From the NCBI RefSeq assembly GCF_023630175.1, contig NZ_JALLIN010000055.1:1-46149 (forward strand): 46,149 bases of DNA, in the 5' to 3' direction. The DNA is from Streptomyces cellostaticus. Its GTDB lineage: Bacteria; Actinomycetota; Actinomycetes; Streptomycetales; Streptomycetaceae. Position numbers and translations under genes: made by a program. Shown in pieces: positions 1 to 8,044 of this stretch (its first letter is position 1; every line of letters starts with the position of its first letter). The notes below the pieces were generated by a model. It was not told the DNA's origin. It made no database searches and was given only the letters and a program-made list of their open reading frames with translations.

Positions 1-25
1 GGGCCCCCGGCGCCGCGGGGGGCCC
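1..25 (-). terminator. GC-rich hairpin downstream of the nitroreductase gene
   Basis: GGGCCCCC (1-8) can pair with GGGGGCCC (18-25) around an 8-base loop. It lies 22 bases beyond the stop codon of the minus-strand nitroreductase gene, so it probably ends that transcript. It is cut by the window edge and has no obvious U tract, as is common in Streptomyces. Confidence 0.5.
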
Positions 26-46
26 CTCTCACACGCACGGGCAGGG

Positions 47-637
47 TCAGACGGTCGTGACGACGTCCTCGTACGCCCGGCGCGGCGAGCGCGGGTGCCA
101 GGCGTCGGGGCCCGGACGGCCGATGTTGACGACCATCAGCGGCGTGTGGTCGTCGTCCAGGAACTCCTTGCGGACGCCCTCGAAGTCGAAACCGGTCATC
201 GGGCCGGCGGCGAGCCCCGCGGCGCGGACGCCGACGATGAAGTAGCCGGCCTGGAGGGCGGCGTTCATCGCGGCGGAGCCCTCGCGGGCCGGGCGCTCGG
301 CGAAGAACGCGTCCTTGGCCTGCGGGAAGGCCGGGAACAGGGCCGGCAGCTCCTCGTGGAACTCGTTGTCCGCGGAGAGGATGGCGACCAGCGGGGCGGC
401 GGCGGTCTTGGCCCGGTTGCCCTCGGCCATGTGCTGCAGCAGCCGCTCGCGGGCCTCGGGGGAGCGGACCAGGGTGATGCGCAGCGGGGTCTGGTTGAAG
501 GCCGTGGGGCCGTACTTGACCAGATCGTAGATCGCCTGGACCTGCTCCTCGGTCACCGCTTCGGCGGTGAAGGCGTTCGCGGTGCGGGCCTCGCGGAACA
601 GCAGGTCCTGGGCCGCGGGGTCAAGAACGAGAGACAT
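47..637 (-). CDS. Malonic semialdehyde reductase / nitroreductase family protein (RutE/HadB-like)
   Basis: This is a 196-residue FMN-dependent oxidoreductase of the nitroreductase superfamily, close in length and sequence style to the RutE/YdfN branch, which reduces malonic semialdehyde to 3-hydroxypropionate or acts on nitro compounds with NAD(P)H. The early segment YGPTAFNQTPLRITLVRS is the usual FMN-binding S/T-x-x-N-x-Q-P-like region, and MVVNIGRPGPDAWHPRSPR is the conserved C-terminal block. I chose the ATG at 637 because GAGGAAG sits at the right spacing before it; a longer reading to 712 runs back through the promoter. The upstream region has tandem TTCAACC repeats and a strong hairpin, suggesting repressor control. 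The in vivo substrate cannot be told from sequence. Confidence 0.85.
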   Translation of the reverse strand: MSLVLDPAAQDLLFREARTANAFTAEAVTEEQVQAIYDLVKYGPTAFNQTPLRITLVRSPEARERLLQHMAEGNRAKTAAAPLVAILSADNEFHEELPALFPAFPQAKDAFFAERPAREGSAAMNAALQAGYFIVGVRAAGLAAGPMTGFDFEGVRKEFLDDDHTPLMVVNIGRPGPDAWHPRSPRRAYEDVVTTV

Positions 638-660
638 GCGTGACTTCCTCGGGTGCGCGT

Positions 661-721
661 CCGGTCCGGGCGCCGGACCGGCTGATGCACACGACCCTAC
701 GGCAAAGTTCAACCTTCAACC
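661..721 (-). promoter_or_regulatory. Promoter, tandem operator-like repeat and leader hairpin of the nitroreductase gene
   Basis: On the minus strand a -10-like TAGGGT (699..694) is preceded by two abutting copies of GGTTGAA (plus-strand TTCAACCTTCAACC, 708-721). These lie in the -10/-35 interval, where a MarR- or TetR-type repressor could block polymerase. Downstream, in the leader, CCGGTCCGG (661-669) and CCGGACCGG (673-681) form a perfect 9-bp hairpin with a 3-base loop, 24 bases before the start codon. The regulator is not in this window. Confidence 0.5.
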
Positions 722-773
722 AAAGTGATGGCGTGGTGAGCCGCGGCACAGTGCCGAACCCTGTCCCGGCCCG

Positions 774-995
774 CTACTCGGCGTCCTGCCCGTCCTCCTC
801 GGCCAGCGCCGCGTCCAGCCGGGCGCGCGCCCCCTCCAGCCAGCGACGGCACACCTTGGCCAGCTCCTCGCCCCGCTCCCACAGCGCCAGGGACTCCTCG
901 AGCGTCGTACCGCCCGTCTCCAGCCGCCGTACGACCTCGATCAACTCGTCCCGGGCCTGCTCGTACGAGAGTGTCTCGTCCACCTTGCTGGTCAT
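774..995 (-). CDS. xseB: Exodeoxyribonuclease VII small subunit
   Basis: The 73-residue protein has the XseB pattern: SYEQARDELIEVVRRLETGGTTLEESLALWERGEELAKVCRRWLEGARARLDAAL, two helices that pack as a coiled coil against the large subunit. With XseA it forms exonuclease VII, which degrades single-stranded DNA from both ends to oligonucleotides in the cytoplasm. It is transcribed in the same direction as xseA but begins 213 bases after xseA ends, behind a hairpin and directly after its own TAGGGT hexamer. It is therefore probably transcribed separately as a leaderless message. Length and sequence are typical of the family. Confidence 0.93.
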   Translation of the reverse strand: MTSKVDETLSYEQARDELIEVVRRLETGGTTLEESLALWERGEELAKVCRRWLEGARARLDAALAEEDGQDAE

Positions 996-1007
996 CCGCC
1001 CACCCTA
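996..1007 (-). promoter_or_regulatory. Leaderless promoter -10 of xseB
   Basis: TAGGGT (1007..1002, minus strand) lies six bases before the ATG at 995. With normal -10 to +1 spacing the transcript would begin at or next to the start codon. No convincing ribosome binding site or -35 is visible. Confidence 0.55.
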
Positions 1008-1117
1008 GTGCCGCGCCGGTCAGGGCCCGCCCGTCGAGGAGCGGCGTCCGGCGGGTGCTGCCCGGCACGCCGGCCGGACGCCCTCGTACCCGATGTGCGC
1101 GGGCTCTGGGCCGGTGC

Positions 1118-1133
1118 GGCGGGCGGGCCCGCC
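1118..1133 (-). terminator. Hairpin downstream of xseA
   Basis: GGCGGG (1118-1123) pairs with CCCGCC (1128-1133) around CGGG. It lies about 75 bases past the xseA stop codon on the minus strand and may separate xseA from xseB transcription. Confidence 0.4.
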
Positions 1134-1160
1134 GGGCGTCGCGACGGGGCGAACCCCGGC

Positions 1161-1197
1161 CGGCGCGGCACCGGGTTCCCGGCGCGGCACCGGGTTC
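1161..1197. repeat. Two tandem copies of an 18-base repeat
   Basis: CGGCGCGGCACCGGGTTC occurs at 1161-1178 and again at 1180-1197, a period of 19 bases, just past the 3' end of xseA. It looks like a local slippage duplication in non-coding DNA. No function is apparent. Confidence 0.8.
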
Positions 1198-1208
1198 TCC
1201 CGCGCCCC

Positions 1209-2444
1209 TCAGGCCGGGTCCGCGGGCCCCGCCCCCGTGGCGTCGACCCGGACGGCGAACTCGCCCTCGGCGACCCGCGCCCGCAGCGCCTCGCCCCCGG
1301 TCACCTCCGCCGGGTCGCGCACCGCGTGCCCGTCCGACCGCTGCAGCACCGCGTAGCCGCGCTTGAGGGTCGCGGCCGGGGAGAGGGCCACCACGCGCGC
1401 GTGCGTGTGCGTCAGTTCCGAGTCGGCACGGTCCAAGAGGTGGCCGAGGGTGCGCCGGCCGCGGTCCAGCAGCGACGCCACATGGTCGGCGCGCTCGTCG
1501 ACCATCCGGTGCGGATCCTCCATCGAGGGGCGCGCCAACGCGTGCGCCAGCCCCCGCTCCTCGCGCTCCACGGACGCCGACACGCACCGCCGCGCCCGGT
1601 CCCGCAGCATCCGCACCCGCTCGAACTCCTCGCCCACGTCCGGCACGACCTTCTTGGCGGCGTCGGTCGGGGTGGAGGCGCGCAGGTCGGCCACGTGGTC
1701 CAGCAGCGGATTGTCCGGCTCGTGCCCGATGGCGGACACCACGGGCGTCCGGCACCGGGCCACCGCGCGCACGAGCTGCTCGTCGGAGAAGGGCAGCAGG
1801 TCCTCCACGCTGCCGCCGCCACGGGCCACGACGATGACGTCCACGTCCGCCAGCTCGTCCAGCTCCTTCACGGCCTGCACCACCTGAGGAACGGCGTGCA
1901 CACCCTGCACGGCCACGTTGCGCACCTCGAAGCGGACGGCGGGCCAGCGGTGGCGGGCGTTCTCCAGCACGTCCCGCTCGGCGGCGGAGGCCCGCCCGCA
2001 GACCAGCCCGATGAGCTGCGGCAGGAACGGCAGCGGCTTCTTCCGCTCCGGCGCGAACAGCCCCTCGGCCGCGAGCGTCTTCTTGAGCTGCTCCAGCCGG
2101 GCCAGCAGCTCACCGACGCCCACCGGCCGTATCTCGGCGGCCCGCAGCGAGAGCTGCCCGCGCGGCGCGTACCACTCGGGCTTCGCCAGGACGACGACCC
2201 GGGCGCCCTCGCCGACCACGTCGGCCACGGCGTCGAACACCTGCCGGTAGCACGTCACGCCGACCGAGATGTCGTGGGAGGGGTCCCGCAGGGTCAGGAA
2301 CACCACCCCGGCACCCGGCCGCCGCGAGAGCTGTGTGATCTGCCCCTCGACCCACACCGCGCCCAGCCGGTCGATCCACCTCCCGATCAGCCGCGAGACC
2401 TCGCCTACGGGCAGGGGGGTCTCGGGCGACGTGTTCACAGCCAT
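1209..2444 (-). CDS. xseA: Exodeoxyribonuclease VII large subunit
   Basis: This is the catalytic subunit of exonuclease VII (411 residues). The N-terminal OB-fold segment begins SRLIGRWIDRLGAVWVEGQITQLSRR and includes VFLTLRDPS. The catalytic region holds PQLIGLVCGRASAAERDVL, DVIVVARGGGSVEDLLPFSDEQLVRAVARCRTPVVSAIGHEPD and the DLRASTPTDAAKKVVP motif, all diagnostic of XseA. A helical coiled-coil tail follows, ending with the RGYAVLQRSDG block. I chose the ATG at 2444 (MAVNTSPETP) because TACCCT lies six bases upstream, suggesting a leaderless start; the longer frame to 2573 would overlap ispH. The gene diverges from ispH. Confidence 0.93.
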   Translation of the reverse strand: MAVNTSPETPLPVGEVSRLIGRWIDRLGAVWVEGQITQLSRRPGAGVVFLTLRDPSHDISVGVTCYRQVFDAVADVVGEGARVVVLAKPEWYAPRGQLSLRAAEIRPVGVGELLARLEQLKKTLAAEGLFAPERKKPLPFLPQLIGLVCGRASAAERDVLENARHRWPAVRFEVRNVAVQGVHAVPQVVQAVKELDELADVDVIVVARGGGSVEDLLPFSDEQLVRAVARCRTPVVSAIGHEPDNPLLDHVADLRASTPTDAAKKVVPDVGEEFERVRMLRDRARRCVSASVEREERGLAHALARPSMEDPHRMVDERADHVASLLDRGRRTLGHLLDRADSELTHTHARVVALSPAATLKRGYAVLQRSDGHAVRDPAEVTGGEALRARVAEGEFAVRVDATGAGPADPA

Positions 2445-2456
2445 GCCGCGAGGGTA
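2445..2456 (-). promoter_or_regulatory. Leaderless promoter -10 of xseA
   Basis: TACCCT (2456..2451, minus strand) is separated from the xseA ATG by six bases (CGCGGC). No ribosome binding site fits, so the start of the message and of the protein probably coincide. Confidence 0.55.
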
Positions 2457-2558
2457 GCGGCGGGCACCGACAGAAGGCCCCGCCCGCACGCGCGCCCGTG
2501 GCGGAGCCGCACGACGGCCCGCGCGGGCACGTGATCCCGGAGCCCGGGAACACACCCT

Positions 2559-2571
2559 TACGATGGGTGCC
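2559..2571 (+). promoter_or_regulatory. Leaderless promoter -10 of ispH
   Basis: TACGAT (2559-2564) is followed by seven bases and the ATG at 2572. The alternative in-frame ATG at 2563 lies inside the hexamer, so this element argues for the shorter protein. Confidence 0.55.
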
Positions 2572-3579
2572 ATGACCGCTTCGCCTGGCCGCCGTGTCCT
2601 GCTCGCCGCCCCCCGGGGCTACTGCGCCGGTGTGGACCGCGCCGTGATCGCCGTCGAGAAGGCCCTGGAGCAGTACGGGGCCCCGATCTACGTCCGGCAC
2701 GAGATCGTCCACAACAAGTACGTCGTGCAGACCCTGGAGAGGAAGGGCGCCGTCTTCGTCGAACGCACGGAGGAGGTCCCGCCGGGCAACATCGTGATGT
2801 TCTCGGCCCACGGCGTGGCCCCCGTCGTGCACGAGGAGGCCGCCCGCGGCCGGCTGGCGACCATCGACGCGACCTGCCCGCTGGTCACCAAGGTCCACAA
2901 GGAGGCCGTCCGGTACGCCAAGGACGACTACGACATCCTCCTGATCGGGCACGAGGGCCACGAGGAGGTCATCGGCACCTCCGGCGAGGCCCCCGACCAC
3001 ATCCAGCTCGTCGACGGCCCCGAGGACGTCGCCAAGGTCGAGGTCCGTGACCCCTCGAAGGTCGTCTGGCTGTCCCAGACCACCCTCTCGGTGGACGAGA
3101 CCATGGAGACCGTCGACGCCCTGAAGACGAAGTTCCCGGGCCTCGTCTCCCCGCCGAGCGACGACATCTGCTACGCCACGCAGAACCGCCAGCTCGCCGT
3201 GAAGCAGATGGGTGCCGAGGCCGAGCTGGTCATCGTGGTCGGCTCGCGCAACTCCTCGAACTCCAAGCGGCTGGTCGAGGTCGCCAAGCTCGCCGGTGCC
3301 CGCGCCGCCCACCTGGTGGACTTCGCCGACGAGATCGACGAGGCCTGGCTGGAGGGGGCGACGACCGTCGGTGTCACCTCCGGAGCCTCCGTCCCCGAGG
3401 TCCTGGTCGAACAGGTCCTGGAGTGGCTCGCCGAGCGCGGCTACGGTGACGTGGAGATCGTCAGGGCCGCCGAGGAGTCCATCACCTTCTCGCTGCCCAA
3501 GGAGCTGCGCCGCGACCTGCGCGACGAGGCGGCGACCCTCGTCGCCGAGCGCGGCGGAACCGGCACCACCGGGGCGTGA
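2572..3579 (+). CDS. ispH: 4-hydroxy-3-methylbut-2-enyl diphosphate reductase
   Basis: IspH (LytB) carries out the last step of the methylerythritol phosphate pathway, reducing HMBPP to IPP and DMAPP with a [4Fe-4S] cluster. The 335-residue protein has the three cluster cysteines in their standard contexts: PRGYCAGVDRA (Cys18), IDATCPLVTKVH near residue 100, and DDICYATQNRQ near residue 195. Other signatures are FSAHGV, IGHEGHEEVIGT and GSRNSSNSKRLVEVA. It supplies all isoprenoids in actinomycetes that lack the mevalonate route. The gene is divergent from xseA and followed by ppgK in the same direction with a 69-base gap. The start is chosen at 2572 rather than 2563. Confidence 0.96.
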   Translation: MTASPGRRVLLAAPRGYCAGVDRAVIAVEKALEQYGAPIYVRHEIVHNKYVVQTLERKGAVFVERTEEVPPGNIVMFSAHGVAPVVHEEAARGRLATIDATCPLVTKVHKEAVRYAKDDYDILLIGHEGHEEVIGTSGEAPDHIQLVDGPEDVAKVEVRDPSKVVWLSQTTLSVDETMETVDALKTKFPGLVSPPSDDICYATQNRQLAVKQMGAEAELVIVVGSRNSSNSKRLVEVAKLAGARAAHLVDFADEIDEAWLEGATTVGVTSGASVPEVLVEQVLEWLAERGYGDVEIVRAAEESITFSLPKELRRDLRDEAATLVAERGGTGTTGA

Positions 3580-3636
3580 CCGGCCCGCCGGGTCCATGAC
3601 CGGCATCTCCATGGCGTGACCCTCAGTGGCACGTCG

Positions 3637-3648
3637 TAACGTGGTGCC
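3637..3648 (+). promoter_or_regulatory. Leaderless promoter -10 of ppgK
   Basis: TAACGT (3637-3642) is six bases upstream of the ppgK ATG (3649). GTGACC at 3616-3621 is a possible weak -35 with a short 15-base spacer. Confidence 0.55.
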
Positions 3649-4404
3649 ATGCAGATCTTCGGCGTGGACATCGGCGGATCCGGGATCAAGGGCGCCCCCG
3701 TGGACCTGGACAGGGGGGACCTGGCCCAGGAGCGCTGCAAGGTGCTCACCCCGCACCCGGCGACGCCCGACGGCGTCGCCGACGGGGTCAAGCAGGTCAT
3801 CGACCACTTCGGCTGGACCGGTCCGGTGGGCCTGACCTTCCCCGGAGTGGTCACGGACGGTGCCACGGTCCGTACGGCGGCCAACGTCGACAAGAGCTGG
3901 ATCGACACGGACGCGGGCGCGCTGTTCGGCGGCCGGCTGGGCGGCCTGCCGGTGACCGTGGTCAACGACGCGGACGCGGCGGGCGTCGCCGAGGTGCAGT
4001 TCGGCGCCGGCCGGGACCGGCGGGGCACGGTCATCCTGCTCACCTTCGGCACCGGCATCGGCAGCGCCGTCTTCGCGGACGGCGTCCTGGTCCCCAACAC
4101 CGAGCTGGGCCACCTCGAGCTGAGCGGCCACGAAGCCGAGAAGCGGGCCTCCAGCAAGGCCAAGGAGGACCACGACCTGAGCTGGGAGCGCTGGGCACGA
4201 CGGGTCGGGAAGTACCTCGCACACGTCGAGATGCTCTTCTCACCCGAGCTGTTCATCATCGGCGGCGGGATCAGCCGCAAGGCCGACAGGTTCCTGCACC
4301 TCATCGAGGGCGTGCGGGCCGAGATCGTGCCGGCCCAGCTCCAGAACAACGCCGGCATCGTCGGGGCCGCCATGCACGCCGCGCGGGCACAGGCGCGGTC
4401 CTAG
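3649..4404 (+). CDS. ppgK: Polyphosphate glucokinase (ROK family)
   Basis: The 251-residue protein phosphorylates glucose to glucose 6-phosphate with polyphosphate or ATP. It opens with the phosphate-binding loop FGVDIGGSGIKGA and contains GLTFPGVV, the sugar-binding VVNDADAAGVAEVQFGAG, LTFGTGIGSAVFADG, and NTELGHLELSGHEAEKRAS. The last block replaces the zinc-binding region of classical ROK glucokinases and is characteristic of actinobacterial PpgK. The C-terminal FIIGGGISRKADRF is the adenosine-pocket segment. It appears to have its own leaderless promoter and ends before a hairpin at 4411-4428, convergent with the DUF6542-like gene. Confidence 0.93.
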   Translation: MQIFGVDIGGSGIKGAPVDLDRGDLAQERCKVLTPHPATPDGVADGVKQVIDHFGWTGPVGLTFPGVVTDGATVRTAANVDKSWIDTDAGALFGGRLGGLPVTVVNDADAAGVAEVQFGAGRDRRGTVILLTFGTGIGSAVFADGVLVPNTELGHLELSGHEAEKRASSKAKEDHDLSWERWARRVGKYLAHVEMLFSPELFIIGGGISRKADRFLHLIEGVRAEIVPAQLQNNAGIVGAAMHAARAQARS

Positions 4405-4410
4405 GGGCAC

Positions 4411-4428
4411 CGCGGGCGCCGGCCCGCG
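4411..4428. terminator. Bidirectional terminator hairpin between convergent ppgK and DUF6542-like gene
   Basis: CGCGGGC (4411-4417) pairs perfectly with GCCCGCG (4422-4428) around a GCCG loop. It lies in the 46-base gap between two convergent stop codons, so it can serve both transcripts. Confidence 0.55.
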
Positions 4429-4450
4429 AAGGGCGGCTCGGAGCGCGCGG

Positions 4451-4981
4451 TCAGGCACGGCGGCGGCGGGCCCGTACCCACAGCACCCGGCGTACCAGCA
4501 CGATCACCCCCGTGATCAGGGTCCCCCCGTACAGCCAGCCCGCCTGCGTGGCGAGCCCGGTGACCAGCCCCATCAGGCGCCCGAGCAGCCCGCCGTTGCC
4601 GTCCGCCAGGGGGAACAGACCCGCCGCGAAGGCGATCGGCGCGACCACCGGGGCGGTGAACACGTCACCGCCCCGGACCCACAGCGCGGTCAGCACGCAC
4701 ACCGGCAGGAACAGCACGCCGTAGAGCGTCAGGGACGCACCGAACAGCAGGTGGTCCGACAGGCCGAGCAGGAGCATCACCGCAACGCAGAACAGCCCTC
4801 CGCCGAGCCCGGTGAGCCGCGGCCCCGCCGGCCGCCCGTCCGGTGCCCCGGCGCCGGCCGGCCGGCCGTCCGCGGGCCGCGCCCCGTACGGCACCGGACG
4901 GCGTGCCTGCGGCGGCAGCGGCGCGGGCGGTGTGCCGCGTCGGCGTCCGTTGCTGAGGGGTCGGCTTCTGCGCTGCTCCAT
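4451..4981 (-). CDS. DUF6542-like integral membrane protein
   Basis: The 176-residue protein has a basic, proline-rich cytoplasmic N terminus (about residues 1-55) followed by four hydrophobic stretches: GGGLFCVAVMLLLGLSDHLLF, LTLYGVLFLPVCVLTALWV, APVVAPIAFAAGLFPLA, and GWLYGGTLITGVIVLVRRVLW. It ends in a basic tail. The pattern matches the Streptomyces DUF6542 family, whose function is unknown to me. The start at 4981 is supported by TAAGTT six bases upstream, a leaderless layout. It is divergent from ychF. Confidence 0.75.
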   Translation of the reverse strand: MEQRRSRPLSNGRRRGTPPAPLPPQARRPVPYGARPADGRPAGAGAPDGRPAGPRLTGLGGGLFCVAVMLLLGLSDHLLFGASLTLYGVLFLPVCVLTALWVRGGDVFTAPVVAPIAFAAGLFPLADGNGGLLGRLMGLVTGLATQAGWLYGGTLITGVIVLVRRVLWVRARRRRA

Positions 4982-4993
4982 TGGACCAACTTA
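4982..4993 (-). promoter_or_regulatory. Leaderless promoter -10 of the DUF6542-like gene
   Basis: TAAGTT (4993..4988 on the minus strand) is six bases from the ATG at 4981. Confidence 0.5.
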
Positions 4994-5089
4994 GGTCTGC
5001 TTATGTGCTCAATCGCCCCTCAGACACGCCGGTGGACGCGGCTCCACCGGACGTCCCACGCTCCTTGGGGGCCGCCGTCGTGGACGCCG

Positions 5090-5095
5090 TAGACT
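5090..5095 (+). promoter_or_regulatory. Probable -10 of ychF
   Basis: TAGACT in GCCGTAGACTGG is the best -10 candidate in the 180-base divergent interval. It would give a leader of about 60 bases before the GTG at 5163, which has GGGAAG as ribosome binding site. Confidence 0.35.
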
Positions 5096-5162
5096 GGTGG
5101 ATCGGCCAGTGTCTCTGGCCCCTGGCAGCCCCTGGCCCCTCTCATCTACGGGAAGTCGCAAC

Positions 5163-6251
<1,089 letters not shown>

Positions 6252-6262
6252 TACGTTCGGCG

Positions 6263-6304
6263 AAAGGCCGTCTGACCTGCGGCGGAGCAGGTTGGGCGGC
6301 CTTT
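6263..6304 (+). terminator. Strong two-part terminator of ychF
   Basis: The outer arms AAAGGCCG (6263-6270) and CGGCCTTT (6297-6304) enclose an inner ACCTGC (6275-6280) / GCAGGT (6287-6292) stem. The 3' arm ends in CTTT. It is the most canonical terminator in the window and marks the edge between ychF and the integrase remnant. Confidence 0.75.
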
Positions 6305-6329
6305 GCGGTCCGCACGGAGTCCGCAGTGT

Positions 6330-6345
6330 GCTGACGTCGGTCAGC
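6330..6345. terminator. Small hairpin at the 3' end of the integrase remnant
   Basis: GCTGAC (6330-6335) and GTCAGC (6340-6345) pair around GTCG. It lies 15 bases past the stop codon of the minus-strand integrase remnant and may be its former terminator. Confidence 0.4.
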
Positions 6346-6359
6346 GCTCGGGGGAGCGG

Positions 6360-6575
6360 CTACGCCGCTTCGTCGACCTGCGGCTGGGCATCGGCGGACC
6401 GGTCAGCGTACGCCTTGTCGACGGCGGCCCGGGTCCGCTCCTCGGAGTCGGGCCACAGGTGGGTGTGGATGTTCAGCGTCATGGCCGCGTTGGTGTGGCC
6501 GAGGCGCTCGGAGGCCGCCTTCACGGACTCGCCGTGCTTGATCAGCAGGCCGGCGTGGTGGGACTCGCCGTCGCC
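6360..6575 (-). pseudogene. Tyrosine recombinase (phage-type integrase) C-terminal remnant
   Basis: On the minus strand, SHHAGLLIKHGESVKAASERLGHTNAAMTLNIHTHLWPDSEERTRAAVDKAYADRS clearly matches the last 60 residues of actinomycete element integrases, where the usual text is LRHxxASLLI...GESVK...RLGH...TLDTYSHLWPDSEDRTRxAVD (recalled family pattern). The nucleophilic tyrosine of TYSHLWP is replaced by histidine here (IHTHLWP), the LRH box is degraded to SHH, and everything upstream of about 6575 is missing. It cannot be a working recombinase. The open frame continues to 6638, but that part does not look like integrase. It abuts the ychF terminator, and I see no tRNA next to it. Confidence 0.8.
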
Positions 6576-6695
6576 CCGCTGTTCGCCACCGTGCATCTGG
6601 CCCGCGCCGCTGCCGAGTGGCACGAGCGGCGCGGCCACGAACAGCAGGCGGCGCGCAGCCGAAGCACGCCTCGTGGCGGGGCATCGGGCCCCGGC

Positions 6696-7229
6696 TCAGC
6701 GGCAGAGCTCCATGATGGTGTCGTCGAAGTCAGGAAACTCCTGTGTGGCTTGCGCGGTGATCGCCGCTGCCGACGCGCGGCGGTCCGGAGCGAATCGCTC
6801 CGCGATGGCCGTCAGGTCGCGATTGATCTGGGGAGCCCAATCAGGCTCGGGCTCGTACGAGGTGGCTGCTTCCCACGGGCCGAAGCCGTCGGCCAGCAGC
6901 CACAGGAAGGCACCCAGGTCGCGAGCGACAACGCCTGTCTCTCCTTCGGACCCCAGAAAGACAACGGGCTGCTCCACCAGTTCCCGACCTGGACGAACCA
7001 GCCAGAACGCCGCGTTCCCGCCGGTGCCGTCCTGGCCGAATACGCGGAAGCCGTCGCCGTTCAGCTCGCCGTTGCCTGTCCACGCGCGGAACCACTCGGT
7101 GGTCTCGTCGGCAGTCAGAAAGGACTCGTAGGGTTCGAAGTCGACACCATCCTCGCCAATGCACTCGAGTCGGACCGCCATGGCGGCGGCGAGCGCGTCG
7201 GGGAACCGGCGATCTCCGTTCACGGTCAT
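6696..7229 (-). CDS. SUKH/SMI1-KNR4-like hypothetical protein
   Basis: The 177-residue protein has an acidic C-terminal half with VVARDLGAFLWLLADGFGPWEAATSYEPEPDWAP, a pattern I associate with Streptomyces SMI1/KNR4 (SUKH) superfamily proteins, many of which are immunity proteins against polymorphic or contact-dependent toxins. The assignment rests on this one block and is tentative. I chose the ATG at 7229 because TACTCT sits six bases upstream. The frame continues to 7310 without a better start. Base composition is visibly less GC-rich than the flanking core genes, in keeping with acquisition together with the integrase remnant. It is divergent from the unknown gene at 7320. Confidence 0.6.
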   Translation of the reverse strand: MTVNGDRRFPDALAAAMAVRLECIGEDGVDFEPYESFLTADETTEWFRAWTGNGELNGDGFRVFGQDGTGGNAAFWLVRPGRELVEQPVVFLGSEGETGVVARDLGAFLWLLADGFGPWEAATSYEPEPDWAPQINRDLTAIAERFAPDRRASAAAITAQATQEFPDFDDTIMELCR

Positions 7230-7241
7230 GCGAACAGAGTA
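7230..7241 (-). promoter_or_regulatory. Leaderless promoter -10 of the SUKH-like gene
   Basis: TACTCT (7241..7236, minus strand) lies six bases before the chosen ATG. Confidence 0.5.
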
Positions 7242-7319
7242 GCGATCGGCTTGGGCTGCCAAGCTGCTGACAGTGCTGGCGGATCTCCAGCCGAGGTACG
7301 CGTGGGGCATGCTGTCACG

Positions 7320-7823
7320 GTGAGTGAATCCTCAAACGAGTGGCAGGCCTGGTTGGACACTCTGGACGCGCGTGGAAGGGCGGCAGCGGAGTCGCTGCGC
7401 GCGCGATTCGAGGCACTCGGCGCAGCCGATGCCGGCGACTGGGCCAAGTCGGAGATCTGCGAGGACCTTCCACACCTCGCGCGGTTCATGCTGCTGCGAA
7501 GGCTGTGGCGCGGTCCGATCGGCGGTTGGGCCGATCCGGATGCCGTCGATCAGCATCCTGTCGCCCAGCGGCTCCTTGCTGCTGGGGCGAACAAGGAGGA
7601 TCTCGCTCGCCTGGCGCGAGCGGTCGCCTATGAGGCAGTGTTCGCAACGCTCGACGAGCTCGACACCGGGAGTGATGTGAACGTATCGGGCATCGATGTC
7701 GGCTGGCTCGTCATGGAGTCGGCCGAAGACGGCGCCCCGACTGGTCGAGCCCTCTCGGGCCTGCACGAAGATCTCTTGGCCATGGACCCGAGTGGGCGCG
7801 ATGGAGCGGACTTGTGGCAGTAG
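7320..7823 (+). CDS. Hypothetical protein of the post-integrase island
   Basis: I do not recognise this 167-residue soluble protein. It starts VSESSNEWQAWLDTLDARGRAAAESLRARFEALG, helical and acidic, then DLPHLARFMLLRRLWRGPIGGWADPDAV, and later LARLARAVAYEAVFATLDELDTG. No signal peptide or membrane segment is present. The GTG at 7320 is chosen because CATGCT (7308-7313) is six bases upstream and the longer frame overlaps the divergent gene. Third-position GC is lower than in core genes. Its stop codon overlaps the start of the next gene by 10 bases, suggesting translational coupling. Position next to a SUKH-like gene makes an effector or immunity role possible, but this is only inference. Confidence 0.6.
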   Translation: MSESSNEWQAWLDTLDARGRAAAESLRARFEALGAADAGDWAKSEICEDLPHLARFMLLRRLWRGPIGGWADPDAVDQHPVAQRLLAAGANKEDLARLARAVAYEAVFATLDELDTGSDVNVSGIDVGWLVMESAEDGAPTGRALSGLHEDLLAMDPSGRDGADLWQ

Positions 7824-8044
7824 CCCCCTGGCGCACGGCCCGCAGCGCACCCTGGCGGATCCTCGCCGCGGAGCTGCCCGCACCGCTGGTCGGCGTCGGC
7901 GATCCCGGGCAACCGTGCTTTCTCGTGGGTCCCGTGCCGGGACGACCTCGAATGCCTTCAGGTCAGGGCCTTGTGGTGCAGCTTCCGTTCAACCGGCAGG
8001 ACCCGCAGTGGTTTTCCGCTGTGGTGACGGTACGGCGTTCATGA
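7814..8044 (+). CDS. Small hypothetical protein, coupled to the preceding gene
   Basis: This 76-residue protein starts GTG GCA GTA inside the end of the previous gene, a 10-base overlap typical of coupled translation. It reads APWRTARSAPWRILAAELPAPLVGVGDPGQPCFLVGPVP and ends QDPQWFSAVVTVRRS. It is soluble with a single cysteine and a beta-strand-like character. Codon usage has the expected GC bias, supporting a real gene, but I do not recognise the family. Confidence 0.5.
   Translation: MAVAPWRTARSAPWRILAAELPAPLVGVGDPGQPCFLVGPVPGRPRMPSGQGLVVQLPFNRQDPQWFSAVVTVRRS

Noticed and set aside
709..1755. Long minus-strand frame over xseB and the end of xseA
   Set aside because: Its product is Arg/Gly/Ala-rich low complexity and runs through two well-identified genes in other frames; a typical shadow frame in GC-rich DNA.
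6605..6690. Plus-strand fragment ARAAAEWHERRGHEQQAARS, which recalls the end of a plasmid mobilisation protein
   Set aside because: Too short and without a start or recognisable domain; possibly more debris of the lost element but not supportable as a feature.
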